DNA of 43,250 nucleotides from assembly GCA_937968035.1 (NCBI GenBank), contig CALBTS010000619.1:1-43250 (forward strand). The letters are read 5' to 3'. The stretch comes from an uncultured Methanomethylovorans sp. (GTDB lineage: Archaea > Halobacteriota > Methanosarcinia > Methanosarcinales > Methanosarcinaceae). Positions 8,765-17,518 of this stretch are shown in pieces. The position numbers were made by a program, and so were the translations under genes. The notes under the pieces are model-generated. The model worked only from the letters and a program-made list of their open reading frames with translations, made no database searches and had not been told where the DNA came from. Every line of letters starts with the position of its first letter. The stretch's first letter is position 1.

Positions 8765-9781
8765 ATGATAGACCCGGTGAACAAATCCAGGATCCCAGAT
8801 GAGTGGGTTGCGCGTTCCAATGTGCCCAGGGACGAGCTTATAAAAGGCATTGAAAGTGGAAGACTTGTTCTCTTAAGCGATGGCTCTGTGCTCAGGAGGG
8901 GTTATACCACCGGGACGACAGCAACAGCCGCAGCCAAAGCTGCAGTGCTCTCACTACGCAAGCCTGTTTCTCATGTATCTGTGCCTACACCTGTAGGGTT
9001 GCGGGCTGAGATGGATGTGCATGCTGTTAATGGTCATGCAGTTGCTGTAAAGGTATATAATGATCATGAATCCGATATCACCCGTGGACTTGAATTCGTG
9101 GCGGATGCCAGAGAGATCGATGGCATCATGATTCGGGCAGGAGAGGGTATAGGTATTGTTACAAGGGATGGCCTGGAGTCTAAGAAAGGATATCCCGCCA
9201 TCAATCCCAGGCCCATGGAACAGATCAAGGCAGCTATTTCCGAAGCCGTTGAAGAGCTTGGTTTGCAGGGTGCGGAGGTAACTTTATCTCTTCCCCGCGG
9301 TGCTGAGGTTGCCAAGCAGACCCTGAACAGCCGCATTGGTGTGGAAGGAGGTATTTCCATCCTGGGCACCACAGGATTTGTGGAGCCCTGGAATGATCAC
9401 CTGGGCGAGATGAAAGAGGACCTGATACGCAGCGCTGACAAGGTAGTGCTCACGACCGGCAGAATAGGCATACGCTATTCTACCATGCTGTTCCCGGGAT
9501 ATACGGTGGTGCTTGCAGGCAGCCGCATATCCGATGCTGTAGCTGCAGCAAAGGGTGAAGTCATTATCTGTGGACTCCCCGGTCTTGTGCTCAAGTGGGG
9601 AGATCCGAAAATGCTTGAAGGCAGTGGTTATGCCACTGTGGTGGAGATGCTGGAACTGGATCCGGGTAATGAGAGGCTTAAGAAAGCTTTTGACATGGCT
9701 GTGGAAAAAGCCAATGGTGCAAGGGTAGTAGTCGTGGACAGGGATGGCACTGTACTTATGGACAGCGGGGAGAAGATATGA
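8765..9781 (+). CDS. cbiD: Cobalt-precorrin-5B (C1)-methyltransferase CbiD
   Basis: 338 aa. CbiD methylates C1 of cobalt-precorrin-5B during ring contraction in the anaerobic (early cobalt) cobamide pathway, which methanogens need for corrinoid methyltransferases. The family hallmark is [18 protein letters not shown] near residues 42-59; most relatives have Cys in TGTCA where this one has Thr. Later conserved segments include the [13 protein letters not shown] and [10 protein letters not shown] regions. Its last four bases overlap the cbiE start (ATGA), so the two are translated together. A TATA-like box with no ribosome binding site suggests a leaderless message. The remaining ring-building cbi genes are outside the window. 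Confidence 0.94.
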   Translation: MIDPVNKSRIPDEWVARSNVPRDELIKGIESGRLVLLSDGSVLRRGYTTGTTATAAAKAAVLSLRKPVSHVSVPTPVGLRAEMDVHAVNGHAVAVKVYNDHESDITRGLEFVADAREIDGIMIRAGEGIGIVTRDGLESKKGYPAINPRPMEQIKAAISEAVEELGLQGAEVTLSLPRGAEVAKQTLNSRIGVEGGISILGTTGFVEPWNDHLGEMKEDLIRSADKVVLTTGRIGIRYSTMLFPGYTVVLAGSRISDAVAAAKGEVIICGLPGLVLKWGDPKMLEGSGYATVVEMLELDPGNERLKKAFDMAVEKANGARVVVVDRDGTVLMDSGEKI

Positions 9782-10362
9782 TCATCGTAGGCGTGGGCGT
9801 TGGTCCCAATATGCTGACCCAGGAAGCTATTGCAGCCATCAGTAATGCTCCTGTGATCTATGGTTCAGGCAGGTCCATCGAGCTTGTTAAGGACTTCATC
9901 AAATGTGAGGCTCACATCATCAAGAACTACAGGGAACTACATCTACTACCTGCAGATGCCGTGGTGCTTTCCACGGGCGATCCCATGTTCTCAGGACTTG
10001 GAAAGTTCGCCGGTGAAAATGACAAGGTGATAACGGGCGTCTCTTCTATTCAGGCTTCATGTGCCCGTTTTCATGTAGAGATGTCCAATCTCGCTATGAT
10101 CACTGCACATGGGCGTGATCCATCACCTGCCCGGGAGGCTCTCATAAGAGAGGTCGGACTTGGAAAGGATATATTCCTGTTACCCGCAGAGAATTTCGGT
10201 TCGCAGGAAGTGGCTGACCTGTTACGGGAAAAGGGCATTGAGGCAAAGATCTGCCTTTATGAGAACATAGGCTATTCCGAAGAACGGGCAGTAGTCGGTT
10301 CCGTACAAAATCCACCGCTTGCGGAGTCTGACATGTACTGTCTTCTGGTGGTGCAGCGCTAA
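9778..10362 (+). CDS. cbiE: Cobalt-precorrin-7 (C5)-methyltransferase CbiE
   Basis: 194 aa, a tetrapyrrole methylase of the CbiE class that uses S-adenosylmethionine to methylate C5. The N-terminal strand-loop [17 protein letters not shown] is the methylase signature, and [14 protein letters not shown] at about 61-74 is the GDP..G substrate/SAM loop. [12 protein letters not shown] follows. The length is that of stand-alone CbiE, not a CbiE-CbiT (CobL) fusion, and CbiT is not present here. It overlaps cbiD by four bases. After its stop there is a 214-base AT-rich gap before cbiM. Confidence 0.93.
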   Translation: MIIVGVGVGPNMLTQEAIAAISNAPVIYGSGRSIELVKDFIKCEAHIIKNYRELHLLPADAVVLSTGDPMFSGLGKFAGENDKVITGVSSIQASCARFHVEMSNLAMITAHGRDPSPAREALIREVGLGKDIFLLPAENFGSQEVADLLREKGIEAKICLYENIGYSEERAVVGSVQNPPLAESDMYCLLVVQR

Positions 10363-10400
10363 GTTCAATTTGACCAATGTGTTACGTTTTTTATATGTAC

Positions 10401-10452
10401 GTCTCCTTTATACAATATTAATTAAGTTATCCGGTATATCTGTCTCCTTTAT
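10401..10452 (+). repeat. Direct repeat GTCTCCTTTAT upstream of cbiM
   Basis: The 11-base sequence GTCTCCTTTAT occurs at 10401-10411 and again at 10442-10452, 41 bases apart (about four helical turns). A further inverted repeat AATCAA / TTGATT (10526-10531 / 10538-10543) lies just before the cbiM ribosome binding site. Same-face spacing of two identical sites is typical of operators, but binding is inference. Confidence 0.4.
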
Positions 10453-10576
10453 TACTAAACCTTTAACCGTTTAAAACAAGAATCGTTACCTTTATGTATA
10501 ATAACATGTAAGTCACATTTACCTAAATCAAATTAACTTGATTATCTAGTTGGAAAACGATAGGAAGGTGACAATT

Positions 10577-11284
10577 ATGCATATATTCGAAGGGTTCTTG
10601 CCATCACCCTGGTGGCAGTTATGGTTTGTATTCTCCATACCCGTAATCTTGTTCGGTATGTATCGGTTGAACAGGCTCGTAAGTGAACGCAGAGAGATAG
10701 TGCCTCTGCTTGCAGTGGCTGGAGCTTTCATCTTTGTACTTTCATCCCTTAAGCTCCCCTCGGTCACAGGCAGTTCATCACATCCAACAGGTACAGGGAT
10801 GGCAGCCGTGCTTTTCGGTCCGGCAATAACATCTGTGCTCGGTTTCATTGTTCTTATATATCAGGCCTTGTTCCTCAGTCATGGAGGAATAAGCACACTG
10901 GGAGCAAATGTTGCATCCATGGGTATAGTGGGGCCGTTTGTGGCATATGCATTCTACAAGGCTGCCGCAAAGGTCAATATGAACTTTTATCTCAACATAT
11001 TCCTGGCGACCGCAATAGCAGACTGGGTGACCTATGTGGTGACATCCACTCAACTTGCATTGGCTTTCCCGGCAGGTGGTGCTCTTACGGTTTCGGGTTT
11101 CCTGTCTTCGTTCACCGCATTTGCAGCGGTGTTCGCCACAACTCAGGTACCACTTGCCATCATGGAGGGTGCGCTCACGGCTCTTATTATGAAATATGTG
11201 GTGCAGGTAAAGGGCGATGTGCTTGTGAACCTGCAGGTTCTCACATCGGAGGCAGTGAATAAGCTTAAGGGGGCTGCGGCATGA
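10577..11284 (+). CDS. cbiM: Cobalt ECF transporter, substrate-capture subunit CbiM
   Basis: 235 aa. Start chosen at ATG 10577 because the mature N-terminus must be Met-His: MHIFEGFLP is the family hallmark and the N-terminal amine and His2 take part in metal binding. GGAAGGTG (10563-10570) lies 6 bases upstream. About six to seven hydrophobic helices follow, with SSHPTGTGMAAVLFGP at about 60-75, a conserved His-containing metal-site segment. CbiM with CbiN captures Co2+ and CbiQO provides the energy-coupling module. Nickel (NikM) is a possible alternative substrate, but the cbiD-cbiE neighbours favour cobalt for cobamide synthesis. It overlaps cbiN by four bases. Confidence 0.94.
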   Translation: MHIFEGFLPSPWWQLWFVFSIPVILFGMYRLNRLVSERREIVPLLAVAGAFIFVLSSLKLPSVTGSSSHPTGTGMAAVLFGPAITSVLGFIVLIYQALFLSHGGISTLGANVASMGIVGPFVAYAFYKAAAKVNMNFYLNIFLATAIADWVTYVVTSTQLALAFPAGGALTVSGFLSSFTAFAAVFATTQVPLAIMEGALTALIMKYVVQVKGDVLVNLQVLTSEAVNKLKGAAA

Positions 11285-11571
11285 AATTAGAGTACATCGT
11301 GGGAGCCATAGCATTACTCTTTGTGGCCCAGTTCTTTTATGGACTCGCAGCCAATCCTGGTTCGGAATTCGGAGGTGCAGATGGTGCAGCAGAGGATGTG
11401 ATCTCAGGTATTGACCCTAATTATGAGCCATGGGACCCGGGTTTTCCTAAGTTCGAGCCACCAGGTGGAGAAACTGAAAGCCTGCTCTTTGCTCTGCAGG
11501 CAGCCATAGGTGCCATAGTCATTGGTTACTTCTTTGGCTACTACAGAGGAAAGAACCAGTCAGGTCAATAA
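11281..11571 (+). CDS. cbiN: Cobalt transport protein CbiN
   Basis: 96 aa, with one hydrophobic helix at each end (about 5-23 and 69-87). They flank an outward-facing, acidic, Pro/Gly-rich loop with EPWDPGFPKFEPPGGETE, the usual CbiN pattern; this loop helps load Co2+ into CbiM. The start overlaps the cbiM stop (ATGA). A strong hairpin follows the stop codon, setting cbiMN apart from cbiQO. Confidence 0.92.
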   Translation: MKLEYIVGAIALLFVAQFFYGLAANPGSEFGGADGAAEDVISGIDPNYEPWDPGFPKFEPPGGETESLLFALQAAIGAIVIGYFFGYYRGKNQSGQ

Positions 11572-11597
11572 TGGGTTTTACAACCCATTATATTTTT
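11568..11597 (+). terminator. Hairpin between cbiN and cbiQ
   Basis: A perfect 10-bp stem ATAATGGGTT (11568-11577) / AACCCATTAT (11582-11591) with loop TTAC overlaps the cbiN stop codon and is followed by ATTTTTC. It looks like a terminator or processing site placed inside the transporter gene set, before a 150-base spacer with no other gene. Partial termination would lower cbiQO relative to cbiMN; that is inference. Confidence 0.6.
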
Positions 11598-11749
11598 CAA
11601 AAAAATCCTTTTTATCTTTTCTGTTATACTTCCCAAAGTGACTATTACAAAACGGAAAACTTATCTAATATAACTCTCAATCCAGCTTGAAAAGGAGCTT
11701 TTTTACAAAAACAAATTTTGTTGATTTAATAAGGTATACAGGACACATC

Positions 11750-12532
11750 ATGACATCTATCTTGGACGATTACGCCCTTAACAGCCCCCTGCGTGAAAAG
11801 AACAACTGGCTCAAGATAGCTATAACGTCTTTCGGCATAGTTGTGGGTGTTTCTTCCAATTCTCCTGTCACACCTTTTGTAATAGCTCTCTGTATGGGTA
11901 TTGCAACCATCCGTTTCAGTAAGGTGCCTGCAAGTTTCTACTTCAAGATCCTGGCTGCACCCGCAGGATTCGTGCTGATCAGCGTAGCCATCATTGCTTT
12001 CTTTTCAGGTAATGGTAGTGAAGTCTTCGGTTTTGATCTGTGGGGTCACAGGCTTGGGGTCAGTACCGGGGGTCTGAACATGGCCTTAGTGGTGCTTGCA
12101 CGTACTATCAGCGGTATGTCCTGCCTTTTTTTCCTTTCGCTCTCAACTCCTATGATAGAACTCTTTTCTGTATTGAAGGCAACCCGTTTCCCGGATTCCT
12201 TCATAGAGATAGCCATGATGATGTACCGCTACATCTTTGTCTTTATGGAAGTGGCTATGGGGATCAAGTACGCTCAGACGGTCAGGCTGGGCTATAAGGA
12301 TTTCAGGACTTCGTTCAGATCAGTGGGCATGCTGGGTACGTCTCTTTTCATAAGGGCATGGGAGCAGGGAGAGAAGCTTTATGTTTCCATGAACTCAAGG
12401 TGTTATGATGGCAGGTTCATGCTGATAGAGGAGAACCGCCCGGTAAAGAGGTCCGAAGTTGTACTAACGTCCGCATATTTTATCTTAGTGCTTGTAGTTT
12501 TCTATTCCACGAGGAACATCCTTCTTATCTGA
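11750..12532 (+). CDS. cbiQ: Cobalt ECF transporter transmembrane subunit CbiQ
   Basis: 260 aa from the ATG at 11750, chosen because family members begin near the SILDDYALNSPLR segment; an upstream in-frame ATG at 11687 would add 21 residues unlike the family. About five to six membrane helices are visible (e.g. LKIAITSFGIVVGVSSNS, and the C-terminal VVLTSAYFILVLVVFYS). The cytoplasmic loops contain the coupling motifs near residues 170-200 that contact the ATPase. CbiQ is the T component that joins CbiM to CbiO. No strong ribosome binding site is seen. cbiO starts 8 bases after its stop. Confidence 0.9.
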   Translation: MTSILDDYALNSPLREKNNWLKIAITSFGIVVGVSSNSPVTPFVIALCMGIATIRFSKVPASFYFKILAAPAGFVLISVAIIAFFSGNGSEVFGFDLWGHRLGVSTGGLNMALVVLARTISGMSCLFFLSLSTPMIELFSVLKATRFPDSFIEIAMMMYRYIFVFMEVAMGIKYAQTVRLGYKDFRTSFRSVGMLGTSLFIRAWEQGEKLYVSMNSRCYDGRFMLIEENRPVKRSEVVLTSAYFILVLVVFYSTRNILLI

Positions 12533-12540
12533 GGTAGATC

Positions 12541-13923
12541 ATGACAATCCTGGAAACCAGAGATCTTGTATACAGTTATCCGGACGGCACAATTGCCTTG
12601 GATAATGTAAGCGTCAGGATAGATATGGGCAAAAAAATAGCTTTTGTAGGCCGTAATGGTTCCGGAAAGTCAACATTATTCCTTACTCTTAACGGCACTC
12701 TGGTCCCGAATAAAGGGGAAGTGTTCTTCCATGGTAAGCCTGTGAAGTATGATGCAAAGTCCCTGCGCGAACTACGCAAGAACGTGGGCATTGTATTCCA
12801 GAACTCGGATGATCAGCTTTTTGCACCCAGCATTTACCAGGATGTAGCCTTTGGTCCAACGAACCTGGGTTATTCAAAAGAAAAAGTAAACTCTGTGGTA
12901 CAGAGTACCCTTGATTATGTGGGGCTTAACCCGCTCAAGAAAAAACCTCCCCATCATCTTAGTGGCGGCCAGAAGAAGAGAGTTGCTATTGCAGGTATTG
13001 TTGCTATGGAACCGGAGGTTATCATTCTTGATGAGCCGCTTTCCAACCTGGATCCGGTGGGTGCGGACGAGGTAATGGACCTTCTGAACGAACTTAACTA
13101 TTTCGGCAAAACAATAATTATATCGACCCATGATGTGGATCTCGCCTACAGATGGGCTGATCATGTGTTCATCATGACGAATCACCAGATGATCGGTGAA
13201 GGGATACCTGAGGATATTTTCAGAAACGAGGAGCTGCTCCAGAGGGCAAATCTGAGAAAGCCCCAGATACTTGAGGTGCATGAGGAACTGCGCAGGCGCA
13301 GTCTTGTCAAGGCTAACGGCTGTCCCAAGGATATACCCGGTCTTGTCAGGATACTGAAAGAGCCGGAACTCATGTGGGTCAAAGTGTCTCCTGACGTCAA
13401 GGTAGGGGATAGTGTGAACTTAGGGCTGCTGCACGGTGAGTTCGCACTGAACTATCCTATGGAGGCGGTCAACGGGAAGGTCCTCCATATCCATGAAGAC
13501 TGCATGGCAATAGTGGAACTCAGCAGACGTTATGTGCGTGCAGGTTCCATCATGATATACGATACGGACCATCACGATGCTGGTTTCTTACAGCTTTTCA
13601 TCTCTAACGGCGATGTGGATACCGTGGGTGCCATGGGCAAGAGAAGCAAACTCATAGCTGAGAGGGACAACATTCGCCTGGACATCACTTCAGGAGTTAT
13701 CGATCGTTCCATCCTTAATGCTCTGTGTGGACAGAGGTGTCTTATAATCACACATGGTGGAATGATCTACCATTCATTTGAACGTATCAGTCATTATATT
13801 GAAGAAAGTGGTATCAACATCCATGTTGATATCATAAATGAGAATGGGGATATCTCCTCTCTTGCAACGGCCTGCACCGGGCAGGTATCATGCTCTCTAT
13901 CTACGGAAGAACACCGGGTATGA
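12541..13923 (+). CDS. cbiO: Cobalt ECF transporter ATP-binding protein CbiO with C-terminal extension
   Basis: 460 aa, well beyond the roughly 270-280 aa of ordinary CbiO. Residues 1-245 are a normal ABC ATPase: Walker [10 protein letters not shown] (37-45), a Q-loop in [12 protein letters not shown], signature LSGGQ (140-144), Walker B VIILDEP with D164-E165, and STHDVD as the H-loop. This domain powers cobalt uptake with CbiMNQ. Residues about 270-450 form a separate, well-ordered-looking region that I cannot assign. It includes [17 protein letters not shown] and CLIITHGG and has no transmembrane segment. The reading frame is continuous, so this is a true fusion, not an artefact. The gene ends 7 bases from the convergent nuclease gene. 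Confidence 0.92.
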   Translation: MTILETRDLVYSYPDGTIALDNVSVRIDMGKKIAFVGRNGSGKSTLFLTLNGTLVPNKGEVFFHGKPVKYDAKSLRELRKNVGIVFQNSDDQLFAPSIYQDVAFGPTNLGYSKEKVNSVVQSTLDYVGLNPLKKKPPHHLSGGQKKRVAIAGIVAMEPEVIILDEPLSNLDPVGADEVMDLLNELNYFGKTIIISTHDVDLAYRWADHVFIMTNHQMIGEGIPEDIFRNEELLQRANLRKPQILEVHEELRRRSLVKANGCPKDIPGLVRILKEPELMWVKVSPDVKVGDSVNLGLLHGEFALNYPMEAVNGKVLHIHEDCMAIVELSRRYVRAGSIMIYDTDHHDAGFLQLFISNGDVDTVGAMGKRSKLIAERDNIRLDITSGVIDRSILNALCGQRCLIITHGGMIYHSFERISHYIEESGINIHVDIINENGDISSLATACTGQVSCSLSTEEHRV

Positions 13924-13930
13924 AGGATGA

Positions 13931-14767
13931 CTAAAGACCCTGATAAGTTCTTTTGAGGAGTAAAGCATCCCCTTCATTATCAGGACTTTCGGATATTACA
14001 AGACCCTTTGCCCGGAACTCCTTGAAAGCCTGCAACAGTTCCACGTACCTGAGATCTGATTCATCCAGTCTCAGATGGTTCTTTTCTCCCTTTGGTCCAT
14101 ATTCAATGCCTGAAATATGCACATGCATGTTTTCCAGAGCTTCCCTTCCAAGTATGTTCTCCACTTTTTCAAGTACGGCAGCGAACTCCTCAAACGAATT
14201 CTCTTTGCCATTGCTTCTTGCGTGCAGATGCGCAAAATCGATGCACGGCAGCACTTTATCTAGCTGGCTGCACATGCTGAGGGTTTCATCAAGGCTGCCG
14301 AACTGTGTGGGCTTGCCTGTGGTCTCGGGTCTTAGCACCGTATCAATATCCTCTGCAGCCATTCTGGCTGTGAGTTCCTGCAGTTTTTGCAAAACTCTTG
14401 AAAAAACGTCTTCTGGCTTATCTTTCTGGTAGTAGGCAGGATGGAATACTATTGAACGAGCCCCACAGATGGAGCCTATGAGTGCGGAGTCGTATATCCG
14501 CTTGACACTGGCATCTATCTTTTCGGGTTCCGAAGAATTAAGGTTGATGTAGTACGGTGCATGGACACTAAGAGCTACATTCTGAGATGTGGCTGTTCTC
14601 TGCACTTCCTTTGCAGAATTGGCACCCATTTTAACCCCACGCACGAACTCTATCTCCATGCAGTCAAGTCCAAGCTCCCTCACTCTGCGAATACCTTCCA
14701 CTGTGGTGCCTTTAGCTGAGGAGTAAGGTGCACCGGCTGTACCAAAAAGTAATTCCCTGTGGCTCAT
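13931..14767 (-). CDS. Endonuclease IV-like TIM-barrel protein (AP endonuclease family 2)
   Basis: 278 aa from the ATG at 14767, which shares one base with the upstream gene's stop (TGATG); a GTG one codon earlier is possible. The AP-endonuclease-2/xylose-isomerase-like fold is indicated by alternating strand motifs carrying metal-ligand residues: MEIEFVRG, SVHAPYYINL, SIVFHPAYYQ, LRPETTG, CIDFAHLHAR, MHVHISGIEYG and ISESPDN. These match the His, Glu and Asp zinc ligands of endonuclease IV, which cleaves abasic sites in base-excision repair. The archaeal subgroup is diverged, so the exact substrate is less certain than the fold. It is the last gene of a minus-strand group with a small unknown gene. 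Confidence 0.82.
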   Translation of the reverse strand: MSHRELLFGTAGAPYSSAKGTTVEGIRRVRELGLDCMEIEFVRGVKMGANSAKEVQRTATSQNVALSVHAPYYINLNSSEPEKIDASVKRIYDSALIGSICGARSIVFHPAYYQKDKPEDVFSRVLQKLQELTARMAAEDIDTVLRPETTGKPTQFGSLDETLSMCSQLDKVLPCIDFAHLHARSNGKENSFEEFAAVLEKVENILGREALENMHVHISGIEYGPKGEKNHLRLDESDLRYVELLQAFKEFRAKGLVISESPDNEGDALLLKRTYQGL

Positions 14768-15099
14768 CACACTATGCCCAGATGCTGCTTTAGCTCTTTC
14801 ATGCGCTGCAGAGAGATCTTTTGTTCTACCAGTTCCATGATAGTGTCAATATCTTCAGGTTCAAGGGAACGTATATCTTCTTTGTTCTCCAGAGCAAGTT
14901 TCACCAGGTAGTCCAGCTCTTCCACGTTCAGGCGCTCCATCCTCTCCCTGAAATCCTCTGCCGACTGCGCTATCTTGTGGGACAGCGGCCTTAAGATGAA
15001 AGGATAGTTGTGTCCTCCTGATGATATCGTATTTCCGCTAAGTTCAGGTGCAAGCTTGTCAAATATCTGTTTGTCCATGTCGCTGAATACTCTGCCCAT
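14767..15099 (-). CDS. Conserved small archaeal-type protein, function unknown
   Basis: 110 aa, soluble, mostly helical after residue 40 and rich in Glu, Leu and Lys, with an acidic repeat-like segment LEPEDIDTIMELVEQKI. The N-terminus contains GNTISSGGHNYPFILRPLSH. There are no cysteines and no catalytic motif I recognise. Its stop overlaps the start of the endonuclease IV-like gene by one base, so they are almost certainly co-translated and the protein may assist that enzyme. A 43-base gap separates it from coaD upstream. Confidence 0.65.
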   Translation of the reverse strand: MGRVFSDMDKQIFDKLAPELSGNTISSGGHNYPFILRPLSHKIAQSAEDFRERMERLNVEELDYLVKLALENKEDIRSLEPEDIDTIMELVEQKISLQRMKELKQHLGIV

Positions 15100-15142
15100 G
15101 GGTTTTAGTTGTATAAAGTAGTTTATAAAATTATGTGCCAGC

Positions 15143-15601
15143 TCAAGATTTCAGATGCCCGTGGATGTCTATCTCTCCAAGTACTATCCTTGTGGAGGAG
15201 ATGCGTATCTGGTCATCGGCGAGGACGTAATCAATTTTCACGATCCTGATGTCCTTCAGGTTCTTCTCAGCCCTGAGCTTATTGATCTCCAAGGCAACAG
15301 GATATGTTTCGGGAGAAACAACAATGTAGTCGTAATCCTCTTCAAGGGTCTTTCCAAAGGGGTCATTTAGCTCTATGATCGTGTATTTCTGACCCTCTGC
15401 AATTTGCTGTATGTACTGGATGACCCTTTCTTTCCGTACGCTATAATCAGGTATCTTGCGTGGACGCTTGTTTGCCATTTCGTTGGATGTAAGTCCTATA
15501 TCGACTTCTTCATTGCCGGCAAGTTCAAAGGCTTTTCTTAAAAGCTCCCTGTGTCCGTCATGAAGACACTCGAAAGTTCCACCGACTACTACTCTGGGCA
15601 T
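15143..15601 (-). CDS. coaD: Phosphopantetheine adenylyltransferase, archaeal type
   Basis: 152 aa. It transfers AMP to 4'-phosphopantetheine to make dephospho-CoA. MPRVVVGGTFECLHDGHREL contains the nucleotidyltransferase (H/T)xGH motif as HDGH, and RISSTRI near the C-terminus is the second, ISSTR-type motif. The start is the ATG at 15601, immediately before this strand; upstream in-frame codons do not fit the family. No ribosome binding site is present, but a TTTTATAAAA element sits 18-27 bases upstream, so the message is probably leaderless. It is divergent from radA. Confidence 0.9.
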   Translation of the reverse strand: MPRVVVGGTFECLHDGHRELLRKAFELAGNEEVDIGLTSNEMANKRPRKIPDYSVRKERVIQYIQQIAEGQKYTIIELNDPFGKTLEEDYDYIVVSPETYPVALEINKLRAEKNLKDIRIVKIDYVLADDQIRISSTRIVLGEIDIHGHLKS

Positions 15602-15618
15602 TGATGGTACAAAGGGTA

Positions 15619-15628
15619 TTTTATAAAA
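15619..15628 (-). promoter_or_regulatory. TATA-like box for leaderless coaD
   Basis: TTTTATAAAA, within a longer T/A run read on the minus strand, lies 18-27 bases before the coaD ATG with no Shine-Dalgarno sequence between. Confidence 0.5.
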
Positions 15629-15715
15629 TAAATGTTTGCCCAAAAATGTCAGGTTGTTCCAACTGTAAAATTGATCGATGTATTTGGCATTATTACTTTC
15701 ACTCCGCTCTCTTCA

Positions 15716-15778
15716 TGTATATATATTCCAAAGACCAATAATTCATCGAAATGTGCACCGGAAGTTAACATGTGCACC
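15716..15778 (+). promoter_or_regulatory. radA promoter with tandem ATGTGCACC repeats
   Basis: A TATA-like TGTATATATATT (15716-15727) is followed by two exact copies of ATGTGCACC at 15751-15759 and 15770-15778, 19 bases apart. Each contains the palindrome GTGCAC. They lie around or just after the expected transcription start and before the ribosome binding site AAAGGAG (15781-15787). Their position fits a repressor operator or leader element; function is inferred. Confidence 0.5.
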
Positions 15779-15795
15779 ACAAAGGAGTCATAAAA

Positions 15796-16773
15796 ATGTC
15801 AGAAGTATTACTTGAGGATCTGGACCATGTTGGTCCTGCCACAGCCCAAAAACTCATTGAAGCAGGTTTTTCAACAGTTGAAGCAATTGCTGTATCTTCT
15901 CCTGCTGAGCTCGCGACAGCCGCGGATATAGGTGAGTCCACAGCAGCCAAGATCATCCTGGCAGCTCGCAAAGCTGCAGATATTGGTGGTTTTGAAACAG
16001 GTGATGTGGTAATGGAACGCAGGAAGCTGGTAGGTAAGCTCTCGACGGGCTGTAAGGAGTTCAATGATATAATGGGTGGCGGGATAGATTCCCAGGCCAT
16101 AACCGAAGTATACGGCGAGTTCGGATCAGGCAAGACGCAGGTTGCTCACCAGTTAGCCGTCAATGTTCAATTGCCACAAGAAAAAGGTGGATTGAATGGC
16201 TCTGTAATAATGATCGATACAGAGAACACCTTCAGGCCTGAAAGGATAAAACAGATGGTTGAGGGCCTTTCAGAGCTATATGGTGAGGACTATGATCATG
16301 AAGAGTTCCTCAGGCACATACATGTGGCAAGGGCGTACAACTCGAACCATCAGATCCTGCTTGTGGATGCAGCATCTGAACTTGCCAACGAGCTCAAGGA
16401 TTCTGACAAACCGGTAAGACTGCTCATAGTTGACTCCTTGACCGCGCATTTCAGAGCAGAGTACATAGGACGTGGGACGCTTGCCGACAGGCAGCAAAAG
16501 CTTAACAAACATCTCCATGATATCCAGAGATTTGGCGATCTTAACAATGCAGTGGTGCTGGTGACAAATCAGGTCATGGCAAAACCGGACGCTTTCTTTG
16601 GCGATCCGACAAAACCCATAGGAGGGCATATACTCGGCCATACTTCTACATTCAGGCTCTATATGCGCAAATCCAAGGGGGATAAAAGGATAGTCAAGCT
16701 TGTGGACGCCCCGAACCTTCCGGACGCTGAAGCAGTGATCTCAGTTACCACCGCTGGCCTGCGTGATCCCTGA
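15796..16773 (+). CDS. radA: DNA repair and recombination protein RadA
   Basis: 325 aa from ATG 15796 with AAAGGAG 8 bases upstream; this is the usual length for methanogen RadA. RadA forms the ATP-dependent filament that carries out strand exchange in homologous recombination. The N-terminal helix-hairpin-helix domain is seen in [17 protein letters not shown] and [15 protein letters not shown]. The Walker A is GEFGSGKTQ (107-115), Walker B is the LLIVDS strand, and the [12 protein letters not shown] segment precedes the core. No intein interrupts the gene. A T-tract follows the stop and doubles as the upstream region of the next gene. Confidence 0.97.
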   Translation: MSEVLLEDLDHVGPATAQKLIEAGFSTVEAIAVSSPAELATAADIGESTAAKIILAARKAADIGGFETGDVVMERRKLVGKLSTGCKEFNDIMGGGIDSQAITEVYGEFGSGKTQVAHQLAVNVQLPQEKGGLNGSVIMIDTENTFRPERIKQMVEGLSELYGEDYDHEEFLRHIHVARAYNSNHQILLVDAASELANELKDSDKPVRLLIVDSLTAHFRAEYIGRGTLADRQQKLNKHLHDIQRFGDLNNAVVLVTNQVMAKPDAFFGDPTKPIGGHILGHTSTFRLYMRKSKGDKRIVKLVDAPNLPDAEAVISVTTAGLRDP

Positions 16774-16781
16774 ACAGCAGG

Positions 16782-16797
16782 TTTTTAAACTTTTTTT
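16782..16797 (+). promoter_or_regulatory. Overlapping TATA-like box and T-tract between radA and pgp
   Basis: TTTTTAAA (16782-16789) lies about 26 bases before the phosphatase ATG at 16812, which has no ribosome binding site. It is followed by seven Ts (16791-16797), a plausible archaeal terminator for radA. The same 16 bases may end one transcript and start the next. Confidence 0.5.
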
Positions 16798-16811
16798 CTA
16801 ATTTACCTGCC

Positions 16812-17492
16812 ATGAAATTCAAGGCAATTGCAGTTGATATTGACGGGACCATCACTTTCAGGGACAGGAGCCTTGATATGGCAGCAATTGGGAGTTTACG
16901 CTCCCTTAATATACCTGTGGTGCTATCCACAGGCAATATTCTCTGTTATGCCCATGCGGCTGCCAGGCTCATAGGGGTGGGAGGGATAGTGATAGCCGAA
17001 AATGGAGGTGTCATTTCTCCTGGTTTTGATACGGTTCCTATAGTATCCAAATCTATCAGAGAATGTCAAAAGGCTTTTGATCTGCTCTCGGGTAAGTTAG
17101 AGCTAACTAAGCTGGACCCGGAGCATCGTAAGACCGAGATAGTGCTTAGAAGGGATTTTGATCTGCAACTTGCCAGGCAGATCTTGTATGAGCATGGTTT
17201 TAATGTAGAGATCATAGACACACATTTTGCTATCCATATCAAGAGCAGGGAAGTTAACAAAGGCACTGGTCTTATTAAAGTTGCAGAGATGATGGGTATT
17301 GAGCCAAAGGATTTCGTTGCCATAGGCGACTCCGTGAATGATGTGGAGATGCTTGAAGTGGCAGGTTTTGGGATAGCTGTAGGCAACGGCGATCCGGAAT
17401 TAAGGTCAGTTGCCGATTATACTGCTGCATCACCTTATGGGGCCGGAGCAGCTGAAGGTATCACCTATCTTCGGGAGCATAGCCTGATCTAA
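16812..17492 (+). CDS. Phosphoglycolate phosphatase, archaeal HAD type
   Basis: 226 aa. HAD-superfamily motifs are clear: motif I VDIDGTIT (9-16, nucleophile Asp), motif II LSTGN, a conserved Lys in INKGTG-like VNKGTGLIKVA, and motif IV GDSVNDVEML. The type-IIB cap and overall length match the archaeal phosphoglycolate phosphatase group (close to sucrose-phosphate-phosphatase-like HADs). These remove phosphoglycolate, possibly from DNA-end repair or Rubisco-type side reactions. Substrate assignment rests on the family only. The gene appears leaderless and ends 23 bases from the convergent PRC-barrel gene. Confidence 0.85.
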   Translation: MKFKAIAVDIDGTITFRDRSLDMAAIGSLRSLNIPVVLSTGNILCYAHAAARLIGVGGIVIAENGGVISPGFDTVPIVSKSIRECQKAFDLLSGKLELTKLDPEHRKTEIVLRRDFDLQLARQILYEHGFNVEIIDTHFAIHIKSREVNKGTGLIKVAEMMGIEPKDFVAIGDSVNDVEMLEVAGFGIAVGNGDPELRSVADYTAASPYGAGAAEGITYLREHSLI

Positions 17493-17518
17493 AAAACATA
17501 AAAGGCAAAAGCCGTTTA
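17491..17518 (-). terminator. Weak hairpin and T-tract after the PRC-barrel gene
   Basis: Read on the minus strand, GGC-TTTT-GCC extended by a short A/T stem with one bulge is followed by TTTTATGTTTTTT. The stem is weak, but the T-rich run is good enough for archaeal termination. Confidence 0.4.

Noticed and set aside
10363..10576. Cobalamin riboswitch upstream of cbiM
   Set aside because: No B12-box-like core or the expected multi-stem arrangement; only short AT-rich repeats are seen.
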